Positions 52,032 through 62,039 of a stretch of DNA of 64,000 nucleotides are shown piece by piece. The notes under the pieces are model-generated. The model was given only the letters and a program-made list of their open reading frames with translations. It ran no database searches and was not told where the DNA came from. The position numbers and the translations under genes are program-made. Position 1 is the first letter of the stretch, and each line of letters begins with the position of its first letter. Source of the stretch: JAXMAR01 sp046350295 (lineage in GTDB: Bacteria; Planctomycetota; Planctomycetia; Gemmatales; Gemmataceae); the NCBI GenBank assembly GCA_046350295.1, contig JAXMAR010000037.1, positions 20,337 to 84,336 of the forward strand. The letters run 5' to 3'.

Positions 52032-54318
52032 CGGGTTAACGGCGGCGGAGGCCGATCCGCTCCAGCGGCACGTCGACGCTTGCCCCGCTTGCCTGGAAAC
52101 GCTGGCACGGCTCGTCGGCCCGGCGCCCGAGCCGATCGGCGCTCTGAGCGGCGCTGATAGCGGCGCGGACAGAACACTGCATGCGACCGAGCCGGCAACC
52201 CGGGAAGCAAGCGCCTCGTCGGTCCATGTGCCCGGGTACGAACTGCTCGGTGAACTGGGCCGGGGCGGCATGGGCGTGGTTTACAAGGCGCGGCAGTTGC
52301 GGCCGGATCGGGTGGTGGCTCTGAAGATGCTCCTCACAGGCGTACACGCGGGGGGCGCCGAGCGGGTCCGTTTTCTCCGTGAGGCCGAGGCCGTGGCATC
52401 GCTGCAGCACCCGTACATCGTGCAGCTCTACGAGGCGAGCCAGCATGGCGAGTTGCCCTACTTGACGCTGGAATACGTCAGCGGCGGCACGTTGGCGGAC
52501 CTGCTGCGACAAAAGCCGCTTTCACCCGGCGCAGCGGCCCGCCTCGTGGAACAACTGGCGCGCGCCGTCCAGTGCGCGCATGAACGCGGCATTGTCCATC
52601 GGGACCTTAAGCCCGCTAATGTGCTCTTGCAGTTCGCCGACCTCGGATTGCGCATGGACGAGATCACTGCCGTCGCCGGCGCGGCGCCCGTCGCGACCCC
52701 CGTGAGCGCCGACCTGCAAAACGCCATTCCCAAGATCACGGACTTCGGCCTGGCTAAGAACATGGGCGGCTCCGTCCTTACGGCCTCCAATGCCGTCTGC
52801 GGCACCCCCTCGTACATGGCCCCGGAACAGGCGGCGGGGCCGGCCAAGGATATCGGCCCGGCAGTGGATGTCTATGCGCTCGGCGCCATCTTGTATCAAT
52901 GCCTGACGAGTCGGCCTCCCTTCCTGGGTCCCACGCCCGCGGACACGCTGCTGCAAGTGGTGAGCGAGGAGCCGGCGCCGCCGTCGCATCTGCAGTTTGG
53001 CGTGCCGCGCGATCTGGAGACCATCTGCCTGAAGTGTCTGCAGAAGAAGCCGGAGCAACGTTACGCCAGCGCACAGGAACTGGCGGAGGACCTGCGCCGC
53101 TTCCAAGCGGGCGACGCGATCCGGGCGCGGCCGGTGGGGCGCTGGGAACGCGTCGTGAAGTGGTGCCGGCGCCGGCCCGCAGTCGCCGCCCTCTGCTCGG
53201 CGGTCGTGGTACTGACCTTGCTTGGGGCCGGTCTGGTGACATGGCAGTGGCGCGAAGCGGTGACGGCGCTGGCCGAGGCGCGGAGCGAGAAGGCGGCGCG
53301 GGCCGAGCGCCAGGTCGCCGCCCTGCCCGATGCGGCCGCCGCGAGCGTGCCCGCCATTCTGGAGGATCTCGAGAGCAGCCGCAAAGACGTCTTCCCGCTC
53401 CTGTGCCAGCGGTATCACGACGAGAAGGATCGGCTGCGGCGGATGCGGCTCGCTCTCGCCCTGGCGCCGGTCGAACCGGAGACGGTGCGCGGGCCGCTCC
53501 TCGATTGGCTGCTCGCGGCGGAGGATCCCGCCGAGGTCTTGCTGGCGCGCAAGGCGCTTGAGCCCTCTCAGGACGCGCTGACGGCGGACCTTTGGGCGAA
53601 GGCGGAGGACTCCCGGGCGCCGGGCAGCGTGCGCTTGCGGGCGTTCGTGGCGCTTGCGGCTTATGATCCGCACAACAGTCGCTGGCAGAAACTTGGCCCG
53701 CAAGTCGTGGAGTACTTGCTCTGGGCCAACCCCCTGCACCAGGGCACGTGGATGGAAGCGCTTCGTCCTCTCGGGCCGACCCTGGCCGCCCCGTTCACGG
53801 AGTCCAGCTATTTTCCGATGAAGGTTGGCTCGAAATGGCACTACCGGGCCGAGACGAGCGAGGGCAAGGTCGTGCATGCCGTCGCGCGGATCGGCAAGGT
53901 AGAAAAGATCGACGGCCAGATGCTGGCGCGCTGGGAGGCGCTCGTCAATGGCGAGATGATCGCATCGGAGCACTTCAGTTGCACCGCCAAGGGGATCTTT
54001 CGCCATCGGAACAATGGGGCCGATGTTACGCCCCCGATGCGCCTTTTGAGCTTTCCGGTCCAGATCGGCGAAACCTGGGAAGGCGAGCACAAGAACGGTG
54101 AGCAGCTGAGCAAGGTGATCGGCCGCACCGGCTACGAGGAGGTTGAAGTTCCGGCGGGGAAATTCAAGGCGGTCACCGTCCATTTGCAGGTGGAGACCGA
54201 TGGTAAAATGTCAACAGTCACGTTTTGGTTCGCCGCCGGGGTCGGAATTGTCAAGGAAGAGGTCCAGGACGGCGCCACCGTGACGATGGAACTGGAGCGG
54301 TTCGAAGAAGGGAGGTAG
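51967..54318 (+). CDS. Zinc-finger-linked membrane Ser/Thr kinase with a C-terminal extracellular module
   Basis: 783 residues from ATG 51967 (an ATG at 51982 is also possible). The N-terminus is a zf-HC2-type zinc finger (RHVDACPAC). The kinase has the Gly loop GRGGMGVVY, Lys in VALKML, catalytic HRDLKPAN, and ITDFGLAK; YMAPEQ follows. A membrane helix lies near residue 400 (AALCSAVVVLTLLGAGLVTW). The extracellular part has helical HEAT-like sequence (LEDLESSRKDVFPLLCQRYH). It ends in a YFPMKVGSKWHYRAETSEGK beta module found in planctomycete lipoproteins. It likely senses an outside signal and controls the co-encoded sigma factor. Confidence 0.9.
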   Translation: MCTQTMKTSCPSATILRRFLDDGLTAAEADPLQRHVDACPACLETLARLVGPAPEPIGALSGADSGADRTLHATEPATREASASSVHVPGYELLGELGRGGMGVVYKARQLRPDRVVALKMLLTGVHAGGAERVRFLREAEAVASLQHPYIVQLYEASQHGELPYLTLEYVSGGTLADLLRQKPLSPGAAARLVEQLARAVQCAHERGIVHRDLKPANVLLQFADLGLRMDEITAVAGAAPVATPVSADLQNAIPKITDFGLAKNMGGSVLTASNAVCGTPSYMAPEQAAGPAKDIGPAVDVYALGAILYQCLTSRPPFLGPTPADTLLQVVSEEPAPPSHLQFGVPRDLETICLKCLQKKPEQRYASAQELAEDLRRFQAGDAIRARPVGRWERVVKWCRRRPAVAALCSAVVVLTLLGAGLVTWQWREAVTALAEARSEKAARAERQVAALPDAAAASVPAILEDLESSRKDVFPLLCQRYHDEKDRLRRMRLALALAPVEPETVRGPLLDWLLAAEDPAEVLLARKALEPSQDALTADLWAKAEDSRAPGSVRLRAFVALAAYDPHNSRWQKLGPQVVEYLLWANPLHQGTWMEALRPLGPTLAAPFTESSYFPMKVGSKWHYRAETSEGKVVHAVARIGKVEKIDGQMLARWEALVNGEMIASEHFSCTAKGIFRHRNNGADVTPPMRLLSFPVQIGETWEGEHKNGEQLSKVIGRTGYEEVEVPAGKFKAVTVHLQVETDGKMSTVTFWFAAGVGIVKEEVQDGATVTMELERFEEGR

Positions 54319-54410
54319 GATTCCGCCGGTGACGCGGCGCGCGGACTTGGTAGACACGCCCTGCTTTCACGAGCGGCAAGCGCCGCTTCCGGACGCCAGG
54401 TTTGCAAGGT

Positions 54411-54458
54411 AGAAGGGGACCGTTCCTTTCGCTCGCGCGAGAGGGACGGTCCCCTTCT
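54411..54458. repeat. AGAAGGGGACCGT inverted repeat
   Basis: Perfect 13-bp arms AGAAGGGGACCGT (54411-54423) and ACGGTCCCCTTCT (54446-54458) flank a 22-nt loop. It lies in the gap after the kinase gene, 54319-54607, which holds nothing else recognisable. Confidence 0.65.
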
Positions 54459-54607
54459 GCGTTGCAAGTTATCGCGACAAGAAAAAAGGGATTCGCTGTC
54501 CAACGCGTGCGTACTTCCTGGTGAGCCGGCCCAAACGCGGGCGGGCACACGCGAAAACAACAGTTTCCCGCGTGGCAAACAAGGAAATCTCACTTGGGAG
54601 TTTATCC

Positions 54608-56088
54608 ATGCATCGCAAAATCCTGACCGTCATCGTCCTCATTCTGGTGTGGCTCGTTCCTGCCGCGGCCGCGCGAGCGGCGGACGAAACGAAGCGGCTC
54701 GACGTCGGCGTCAAGGAGGCCGACGCCTCGCTCCACGATAGCTGGTTCGGCATGTACAGCCATGAGCAGAAGATTGGTTTCCTCCACGAGGCCGTCGACA
54801 AGGTGACGGAAGACGGCCGAACGTTTTATCGCAAACGGGCGCAGGCTCAGATCAAGCTCATGGCCCTCGGTGAGAAAGGAGAGATCAACATCGACTCGAG
54901 CCTCTACTTCGCCGCCCGCCCGCCGTTCGCCCTTTTGAGCGGCGAGCACATCAGCGACGACGGCGCCAGCAAGAAGCGAGTCAGCCTCGTGGCCAGGGGT
55001 AGCGGTTATCAAGCGACCGTGACCGTTGGCAAGCATACGCGCACCTCGACCTTGTCCGATCTGAGCTTCACGCTGGCCGACGTGGTGTCGCCGACGTTGT
55101 GGCTCAAGCGGCGCCCCGCCCGTGGTGAAACGATCACGGTCGCCGATTTCGACGTCGGCGAGCTCTACCTGGGTAAGACCGCGTTGAAGCTGGTCGCCAC
55201 CAAGGAGGTCGTGCAGGGCGGCGTCAAGATGATGGTGAGCGAAGTCGAGAAGATCGAATACCAGGCTCGCTCCAAGGACGTGTCGCTCGTCCGCTTCGAC
55301 AGCGACGCCCGCGTGGTATCGAGCCTCGTCGCCGGCGCCTTCGACCTGCGCCGCGAAAGCGAAGCGGACGCCCGCAAGACCGAGTTCAGCAAGGACATGA
55401 TCTTCGAGAACATGGCCAAGTTGGATCGGGCAGTCGGCGACCTGCCCAGCGTGACGGCCTGACCCTCAAAGGCAAGGGGGAGATCATCGGCCTCCTTCCC
55501 AAGACCGCTTTGCAGAGCGTCACCCGCGACGGCGACAGCTACCTGGTCAAGATCGGCACACGCCACGGCGTGAAGAGCAAGGCGCCGGAGGAGGAACGTC
55601 GCACGGGGCTCGAAGCCGGCGCGACCTATCCGATCAACGATCCGAGAATCGTCGAGCTGGCGAAGAAGGCCATCGGCGATGCGACCACGGATCGACAGAA
55701 AGCGGACCGCTTGTGCAAGTTCGTCCACGAGTTCATCAAGTACGAAATCGTGTACTTGCCCAAGGTCGAGGACATCCTGGAACGCAAGGTGGGCGACTGC
55801 AAGTCTTACGCGTTGCTTCTGACCTGCATGGCGCGGGCCGTCGGCCTGCCGGCGCGCGAGGCTTCCGGCTACTTCTACATGGGAGACGAGGTCAAGGGCT
55901 TCGGCGGCCACGCCTGGTGCGAACTGGCGATCGACGGCTACTGGACTCCGGTGGACGCGACGCTTGGCCACACCGATCTTGTGCCTTTCTACATCTGTCT
56001 GGGCACGGGCCGGGAAGGCATCGACAACATGACGCGGAGTTTGGGCAAGCTATCGTTCCAGCTGGTCGAGGTGGACCGCGTCCCTTGA
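54608..56088 (+). pseudogene. Exported transglutaminase-like protein split by a frameshift
   Basis: ATG 54608 opens a signal peptide (ILTVIVLILVWLVPAAAARA). The first frame runs to the stop at 55462 (284 residues). It contains SWFGMYSHEQKIGFLHEAVD and WLKRRPARGETITVADFDVG. Around 55430-55445 the frame shifts. The other frame (RDGLTLKGKGEIIGLLPKTA, then LQSVTRDGDSYLVKIG) continues to 56088. It holds the transglutaminase-like core: RKVGDCKSYALLLTCMARAV with the Cys, and GGHAWCELAIDGYWTPVDAT with the His/Asp. The second part alone lacks a signal peptide. If the indel is a sequencing error, this is one protein of about 493 residues. Confidence 0.75.
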
Positions 56089-56115
56089 CGTGGCGCGATA
56101 CCGTTTCGCGCGGAT

Positions 56116-56164
56116 GCCACGGGTGGCGCGGCTCGACGCCGGCTGCCCGTGGCTTCGTTTTTTT
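56116..56164 (+). terminator. Terminator of the transglutaminase-like gene
   Basis: GCCACGGG (56116-56123) pairs with CCCGTGGC (56146-56153), followed by TTCG and seven T. A second stem, GAGCCCG/CGGGCTC at 56169-56188, follows and overlaps the 3' side of the convergent gene; it could help terminate both. Confidence 0.8.
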
Positions 56165-56188
56165 GTGATTGAGCCCGCGCTAACGGGC

Positions 56189-57799
56189 TCACGATCCGCC
56201 TTTCCTCCCGCGAATTCGCTCCCGCAAATCTGCCGCCCCCTGCTCGTAGAGTGCGAGCAAGCGATCGCGCGCCGTCGGACTGCTGAATGTTCCCTGGGCG
56301 TGAATCGACGCGGCGCCCTCCTCGATCTGCTTCAAGAGGGCCAGCGCGGCGTCGACCTGGAACAGTGACCGCCCCTTCACCTCAAGATAGATGGGGGACG
56401 TGTGAGCGAAGAGCGGCTGGGCCAGCTCGTTCTGAGCGGTCGTTTCGACGCGCAGCGCCAGCCAGCCGGGGCCTTCCACGAAGGCCTCATGCTCCAGGCG
56501 CGTCTCGAACGGCGCCTTTGTCGCCGACACTTCTTTCGTGGCGATCACCTTGCCGTTGTGGATTAGCTGGAGCTTGCCGAAATGGACGCGGCCAAGGCCG
56601 CTCGCCTCAATCTTGACGCGGGTCGGGCCGTCGAGCTTGAGGGTATCGCCGATCGTACGGCCGTCGACCCTGAGGTCGAGGAGCGGCCCGTTGGTCGCCT
56701 GGCATCTGCCGCGACGTAACGCTTCCAGCCAGGTGGGCACGGTGAGCTTCTCCTTGGCGGGGAGGGCCGCGTAGACGCGCGAGAAGTCGTAGATGAACCA
56801 ATCGGTTCCCGTGCTGATCGGCAGCTTGAGGCCGACGTTCAGGTAGCGGTAGTACTGCTCATAGTCTCCCTTGCGGCTGCCGTCGAAGACGTTGAGGGCG
56901 TCGAGTCGACCGGCGAGAGCGTTCAGCACGGCTTCGTAGCCGAGCGTGTTGTGGCACCAGATGACCGTTCCTTTCTGGCGGCGCGCCTCGTCGACGCCTC
57001 CTTTGAGCGGCGCATCGTCGACGCCGTCGAGCATGATGCCCGGCCCGATGCTCACCGGCTTGACGAGGTCCTTGATGTTCAAGAACATTACGTGGCCATA
57101 GCCTTCGCCATAAGCCTTGAAGTTGTGGCGGTGCTCCTCGCCGTTGCTGTAGAGGACGCCGGTGGCGTCGATGCCCCGGCCGGCGCCTCCGCCGCCGCCG
57201 GGGGCAGGAAAAGTCAGCGGACCGAGCGGATAGGTGTTCGTGATGTAGTCCTTGTCGTCCGGCTTGCGCTCGAGGTAGGAGATGAAGAGGACCTTGAGGC
57301 GATCGGCGGCGGGGACGGCACGCAGATAGTCGTCCGCCTGCTTCTTGCCGATCTTCATGAGATGGAGGTGCGTGTTGCCCGCGACCAGGCCGCGCTCCGC
57401 GGGCCGGAACAGGACGCGCAACGGGACCTTGACGGCCCCGTCGACGGGGCCTTTGAGGTCGAGTCGCTGCGTGGTCTTGTCGGTCTCCAGGCCGCTGAGC
57501 GCTTCGATGGTATAGGAGCCGCGCGGCAAAGCGATCTCGGCGCCGCCGGATGGCAGCACCACCCAGCCGCGCTGCGCCTCGGGGACCTTGAAGCCGACGA
57601 GGCGATCGACCAGGCCGGGAACCGGCACCGGTCGGCTGGTGTCCGCCTCCAGGACGCGGACGATGCCGGGGCTCGATTTGCCGTCCGGCTCGACAAGGAC
57701 AAGGCGGAACGGGATGGGACGGTCCTCGTCGGGAGCGGCCAGGAGAACGCAGGCGCCGAGGACGGCGAAACAGGCGGCGGCGAGAAACAAGGAACGCAT
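56189..57799 (-). CDS. Exported CehA/McbA-type PHP metallohydrolase-like protein
   Basis: 536 residues from ATG 57799, with a signal peptide (MRSLFLAAACFAVLGACVLL). An N-terminal beta-sandwich precedes the PHP part, which begins with GLVAGNTHLHLMKIGKKQAD. EEHRHNFKAYGEGYGHVMFL and GTVIWCHNTLGYEAV supply possible metal-binding His residues. FDGSRKGDYEQYYRYLNVGL and STGTDWFIYDFSRVY follow. The first metal motif reads HLHL instead of the usual DxHxH, and the match to catalytic CehA is partial, so activity is uncertain. The C-terminal part is beta-rich. It ends convergently near the transglutaminase-like gene. Confidence 0.75.
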   Translation of the reverse strand: MRSLFLAAACFAVLGACVLLAAPDEDRPIPFRLVLVEPDGKSSPGIVRVLEADTSRPVPVPGLVDRLVGFKVPEAQRGWVVLPSGGAEIALPRGSYTIEALSGLETDKTTQRLDLKGPVDGAVKVPLRVLFRPAERGLVAGNTHLHLMKIGKKQADDYLRAVPAADRLKVLFISYLERKPDDKDYITNTYPLGPLTFPAPGGGGGAGRGIDATGVLYSNGEEHRHNFKAYGEGYGHVMFLNIKDLVKPVSIGPGIMLDGVDDAPLKGGVDEARRQKGTVIWCHNTLGYEAVLNALAGRLDALNVFDGSRKGDYEQYYRYLNVGLKLPISTGTDWFIYDFSRVYAALPAKEKLTVPTWLEALRRGRCQATNGPLLDLRVDGRTIGDTLKLDGPTRVKIEASGLGRVHFGKLQLIHNGKVIATKEVSATKAPFETRLEHEAFVEGPGWLALRVETTAQNELAQPLFAHTSPIYLEVKGRSLFQVDAALALLKQIEEGAASIHAQGTFSSPTARDRLLALYEQGAADLRERIRGRKGGS

Positions 57800-57960
57800 G
57801 GCGCTGGCGAATAAGAAGAAAGGGACGTTTTCGTTCCATTCAACCACGCCGGCGCGGCGAAAGCCATAGTCCCTTTTGCCCGCGGCGCTCCGAGACGCTC
57901 CCCGCGCTCGCGACGCGGCGTGGTTGACGATGAACCTCGAAGGAAGGATAGGCGACGTCC

Positions 57961-58737
57961 ATGTGGGAACGCATTCTCGAAATGCTGCACGATCGCGGCA
58001 TCAGCGTGTTGCTCGGTCTGTTCCTGGGCGCGGTCATCGCCTGGTTGATCGGCTGGTGGCGCCGCCTCCGCGAGCGGCGCAGCATCCTGCGCGGCGATGC
58101 GCGCGACACGGTCGTCATCGCGCATCACATTTTCGAGCGCGGCCAAACCCCGGGCAAGGAGCCGGCATACGCCATGCGCATCCGCTCGCTAGGCCAGGAC
58201 GAGCTCAAGAACGTCGTGCCGAACGGTCATCTGGCATCGGAGCTCCTGCATCGCGCCTTTCAGGTGACGCCGCGCGACACCCTCATCTCGATGGAGGGCG
58301 CCGAAGGCTCGTACCTGCTGGAGACGTTGACGAACTTCGTATGCGACCGGGTGGCGAACGCGCCCTTTGACCACGCGCTTTATGTCATGGCGCCCTGTTG
58401 CGAGCCGGCCGCACTGGCGCAGCATCAGCCGATCACCGTGTTACTGATCGCCGTCGCGGACCTGGCGCTGTTCGAGGATTGGGCCGGCTGCCGCGAGATC
58501 CAGGTGGAACATGGGGCGGACGGCGCCCGTATCCTCACGCTGCTGGAGCTGGCGAAACGCTACAAGAAAGAGCGGGAAGAGCTGGACCGACGGCGCCACC
58601 TCGGGCAGCGGACGCGGCATGTCGAAACGATGTACGTCCTCGACCTGGCGCTGGACAAACGCGCCGCCGAGATCCCGGTCAAGAAGGTTCCATGGGGGCG
58701 TTTCGAGGCGGTACTCCAGGAGATGAACCTGGAGTGA
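57961..58737 (+). CDS. Membrane-anchored protein of unknown function
   Basis: 258 residues. One membrane helix near residues 14-34 (ISVLLGLFLGAVIAWLIGWW) is followed by a basic stretch (RRLRERRSILRG). The cytoplasmic domain has DTVVIAHHIFERGQTPGKEP, VPNGHLASELLHRAFQVTPR, APCCEPAALAQHQPITVLLI and a helical C-terminus. No catalytic motif was recognised. It has no nearby co-directional partner except the small exported gene at 58859. Confidence 0.65.
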   Translation: MWERILEMLHDRGISVLLGLFLGAVIAWLIGWWRRLRERRSILRGDARDTVVIAHHIFERGQTPGKEPAYAMRIRSLGQDELKNVVPNGHLASELLHRAFQVTPRDTLISMEGAEGSYLLETLTNFVCDRVANAPFDHALYVMAPCCEPAALAQHQPITVLLIAVADLALFEDWAGCREIQVEHGADGARILTLLELAKRYKKEREELDRRRHLGQRTRHVETMYVLDLALDKRAAEIPVKKVPWGRFEAVLQEMNLE

Positions 58738-58858
58738 GCTTTCTCATGGATTCCTCAGGGGGTTTCGCTACGCTAGCAGCGTCCCTTCTTCCAAGCCCGT
58801 TCGGCAAACATCCGTCCAGCGTGGACGGCGAAGTCCAATCACCTTTGGAGGTACGACG

Positions 58859-59236
58859 ATGAAGAAGTTCGCTGCCGCGGGAGGTCTTCTCTTTGTGACG
58901 GTCGCCCTGTGCGTGGGCGAGGAGTTCCGGGCCGTCATCACCAAGGTGGACGGCGACAAGGTCACGTTTCAGAAGGTTACAGGGGGCGGGAAGGGCAAGA
59001 AGGCGGAGCGTGGCGAAGCCATGACCCTGACAGCCGCGTCCGACGTCAAAGTTGTCAAGGGAACTTTCAACAAGGACACGAAGAAAGCGGAGGACGGCGA
59101 CGCGATCGACAAGGGTCTCAAGAACGAGATGTTCTCCAAGGAAGTGAACTGCACCATCGTCACCGACGACGCCGGCAAGACGATCACCAAGATCCGCACG
59201 CGCGGCGAGCGGAAGAAGAAGACGGACGTGGAATAG
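58859..59236 (+). CDS. Small exported protein
   Basis: 125 residues. A signal peptide (MKKFAAAGGLLFVTVALCVG) precedes a lysine- and threonine-rich beta-type domain (EFRAVITKVDGDKVTFQKVT, AMTLTAASDVKVVKGTFNKD). GGAGG seven bases upstream (TTTGGAGGTACGACG) is a good ribosome site. Similar small exported proteins are common in planctomycetes and have no known function. A strong terminator follows. Confidence 0.7.
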   Translation: MKKFAAAGGLLFVTVALCVGEEFRAVITKVDGDKVTFQKVTGGGKGKKAERGEAMTLTAASDVKVVKGTFNKDTKKAEDGDAIDKGLKNEMFSKEVNCTIVTDDAGKTITKIRTRGERKKKTDVE

Positions 59237-59259
59237 CCCGCTCCGCTCCCCTGACCCGA

Positions 59260-59288
59260 CCCGAAGCGAGACCGCTTCGGGTTTTTTT
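59260..59288 (+). terminator. Rho-independent terminator
   Basis: A 9-bp stem CCCGAAGCG/CGCTTCGGG around GAGA is followed by seven T. It ends the transcript of the small exported gene at 58859. Confidence 0.9.
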
Positions 59289-59423
59289 GTCGCCCGTGGG
59301 GATTGCCGCCTGAACGAGGCGCCGATGGGACGGGCGCCCGTTACTTGCCCCAGCACCCGGAATCAGGCATGATAACAAGGGTCCGGAGGCGCGCCGCGCC
59401 TCGGTCGCCCGGAGGCGCCTGGG

Positions 59424-61973
59424 ATGCCGCGGTCGATGGCCTGTCCGAACTCCGCAACGCTCGAGCAGTGGTTCCTGGGCCGCCTCGCGGCGCCCGAGGC
59501 CCGCGCCATCCAGGCGCATGTGCAATCGTGCGCCGCTTGCCGGCAGGCGCTAGAGGAGTCCCAGAGCGACACGCACGGTGGCGTCGCGCCCGCGCCTCAT
59601 GAAGCCACCGCCGCCTTCGGCCCCGGCCAAAACCGCGAGCCCGGCTCCGCGAGCCGGCCCGGCGCTCATGCCTTCCTTGCGCCGCCCCAGGGCCCCGATG
59701 AGATTGGCCGGCTCGAACGCTACCGCGTCCTCAAGGTCCTCGGCGAAGGGGACATGGGCATCGTCTTTCAGGCCGAAGACACGACGCTCAAGCGGCACGT
59801 GGCCCTCAAGGTGATGAAGCCGCAGCTCGCCGCCAATCCCATCCACAAGGAGCGTTTCCTGCGCGAGGCTCACGCCACGGCGAAGCTGCGCGACGACCAC
59901 ATCGTCACCATCTACGAGGTGGGGGAGAAAAACGGTGTCCCCTTCATTGCCATGGAGTTCCTCGAAGGGATGCCGCTGGACCAATGGCTCGCCAAGGGGC
60001 GGAATCCATCGATCTTGCAAACGCTGCGCCTGGGCCGGCAGCTCGCGCTGGGCCTCGCCGCCGCGCATGACAAAGGGCTCATTCACCGCGACATCAAGCC
60101 GGGCAATCTCTGGATCGAAGCCTCCGGCGGCGGCCGCATCAAGATTCTCGACTTCGGCCTGGTCCGCCACAAGGAAGACGACGTCAACATCACGCGTTCG
60201 GGGACGATCGTCGGTACTCCCGCTTACATGTCGCCGGAGCAGGCGCGCGGCTTGAAGCTCGACCAGCGCAGCGACCTGTTTTCCCTGGGCTGCGTCCTGT
60301 ACCGCCTCGTCACCGGGCAGATCCCCTTTCCGGGTCAGACCACGATGGCGATCCTGACCAGTCTCGCTGTCGACCGCCCCAAGGCCGTGCACGAGCACAA
60401 CGCCGAGGCGCCGCGGGGCCTCGCCGACCTCATCCACAAACTGCTTGCCAAGGAGCCCGAGGCGCGGCCGGCGACGGCGCGATCGGTGGCCCAGGCGCTG
60501 CTCGCGCTGGAGAAAGAGCAGACCGGCCTGCAAACCCAGACGATCGCGGCCGCGCTGCCGATCGCGGAGCCCATCGACACGACGGTCATCGAGCCGGCGC
60601 CGCGCATCCGGCGCAAGCGCCGCTGGCTGCGCTGGGCGGGATTCGCCGGCCTGGCGTTCCTGGTCCTCGTCGTCCTGCACGCCCTCACCAATCCGAAGGG
60701 CACACTCGACGTGCAGATCGCGGACGCCGCCGTCCGGCTCACCATCCACGTCGAGGACGCGCTGATCGAAGAAAAGTCGAGCAAGCGCGAGTTCGAGCTT
60801 CCGGCCGGCAAGGGAAAGATCGAGGCCTTCGAGCCGGACGGCGCCCGCCTCTTCGAGATCGGCTTCACCATCGTTCGCAACCAGCGGACGCCGCTGAATC
60901 TCAACGACGAGCTGGCCCGCCGTCGCGTGCCGCGCGGCGCCGAGCGTCCGCCGCCCGACGCAGACCCCGGCGGGGAGCGGATGCCGTTGGAGCGGCTGAA
61001 GCTTGCCGATTGCCCGCCGGACGCCGTGAAGGCGGCGGGGCCGGCGCCGCCACCGGAGCTGGTCGGCGCATGGCGTGCCACGGGCGTCGCTCCCGGCAAG
61101 ACGCCGTCCCTCCGGGAAGCGCTGTTCATGCCCAAGGGGGACTGGATGCTGACCGCGGGCGCCAACACGCCGGTGTTATTCTGGTCGCTGCGCAAGCCGG
61201 CCGCCGAGCCGATCGCCCGCTATCCGGCGGCCCTGGGCGTCTGGCTGGCGGGTGCGGAGCCTCTTCTGTTCGCGGCCTATCCAGGCCGCATGGACATCGT
61301 CGCGTCCGCGGAAAAAGGGAAGATCAACACGATCCAGAGCCCGCTTGCCACGAGATGGCAGGTCAGCCCGGACGGCCGGTGGGTCGCCGCCTTCTATGAA
61401 AGCGCCGGCAAGATCGTTGTCTTCGCGGCCGCCACGGGGAAGGAACACAAGAGCTATTCCGTTCCGCCCCCGGTGAAGGCCGTCCTGTTCCATCCGAAGG
61501 AGCCCTGGCTCCTGGTCCAGTACTGGCAGTCCGAGCAGCGCCGCTTCCTCCAGTTCTTCGACCTCGATTCCAACAAGAACTGGGAGGGACCGCCCAAGGA
61601 TGAGTTCGGCATTACCGACGTCCTCGGCGCCTCGGCTCCCGCGTTCAGTCCCGACGGCCGTCTGCTCGTCTTCGGCACGGTCAACCAGCCGTTCTTGCAA
61701 CGCTACGACCTGATCGACGAGAAGATCCTGCCACGCCTCGGCCCCTTCCAGCAGGGAACTCCCTTCGCCCTGAGTCCCAAGAGCGACCGCCTTGCCGCCA
61801 TCGACGCCAAGGGCAAGCTCAGCGTGCGCTTCCTCAAGGGGGGAGACGTGATTCACGAAGTCGATCTGCCGTTCGCGCCCAAGGCCGCGGAGACGACCCT
61901 CACCTTCACGCCGGATGGCCGCCATGTCGCGGTCGCATATCACGATCTGATTTTTCTGTATCGGCTCGCCTAG
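59424..61973 (+). CDS. Zinc-finger-linked membrane Ser/Thr kinase with a beta-propeller-like C-terminus
   Basis: 849 residues. The N-terminal zf-HC2-like motif is QAHVQSCAACRQAL, and the kinase domain follows near residue 95. It has the loop GEGDMGIVF (Asp in place of the usual Gly), VALKVMK, IHRDIKPGN and ILDFGLVR. SGTIVGTPAYMSPEQARGLK is the activation segment. A membrane helix near residue 410 (WAGFAGLAFLVLVVLHALT) leads to an extracellular region. That region ends in WD40-like blades (VSPDGRWVAAFYESAGKIVV, FSPDGRLLVFGTVNQPFLQR, FTPDGRHVAVAYHD). No sigma-factor gene is directly next to it. Confidence 0.88.
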   Translation: MPRSMACPNSATLEQWFLGRLAAPEARAIQAHVQSCAACRQALEESQSDTHGGVAPAPHEATAAFGPGQNREPGSASRPGAHAFLAPPQGPDEIGRLERYRVLKVLGEGDMGIVFQAEDTTLKRHVALKVMKPQLAANPIHKERFLREAHATAKLRDDHIVTIYEVGEKNGVPFIAMEFLEGMPLDQWLAKGRNPSILQTLRLGRQLALGLAAAHDKGLIHRDIKPGNLWIEASGGGRIKILDFGLVRHKEDDVNITRSGTIVGTPAYMSPEQARGLKLDQRSDLFSLGCVLYRLVTGQIPFPGQTTMAILTSLAVDRPKAVHEHNAEAPRGLADLIHKLLAKEPEARPATARSVAQALLALEKEQTGLQTQTIAAALPIAEPIDTTVIEPAPRIRRKRRWLRWAGFAGLAFLVLVVLHALTNPKGTLDVQIADAAVRLTIHVEDALIEEKSSKREFELPAGKGKIEAFEPDGARLFEIGFTIVRNQRTPLNLNDELARRRVPRGAERPPPDADPGGERMPLERLKLADCPPDAVKAAGPAPPPELVGAWRATGVAPGKTPSLREALFMPKGDWMLTAGANTPVLFWSLRKPAAEPIARYPAALGVWLAGAEPLLFAAYPGRMDIVASAEKGKINTIQSPLATRWQVSPDGRWVAAFYESAGKIVVFAAATGKEHKSYSVPPPVKAVLFHPKEPWLLVQYWQSEQRRFLQFFDLDSNKNWEGPPKDEFGITDVLGASAPAFSPDGRLLVFGTVNQPFLQRYDLIDEKILPRLGPFQQGTPFALSPKSDRLAAIDAKGKLSVRFLKGGDVIHEVDLPFAPKAAETTLTFTPDGRHVAVAYHDLIFLYRLA

Positions 61974-62039
61974 CGGGGCGGCGGCTGTTAACATCGGATT
62001 GATAACGGTCTTGTAATCATCAGGCGCGGAGTCTTTCCT

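Noticed and set aside
54335..54400. tRNA-Leu-like segment (GGACTTGGTAGACACGC)
   Set aside because: The D-loop-like text is there, but no anticodon stem, T-arm or paired acceptor was found. At best it is a fragment; the hairpins nearby belong to a repeat.
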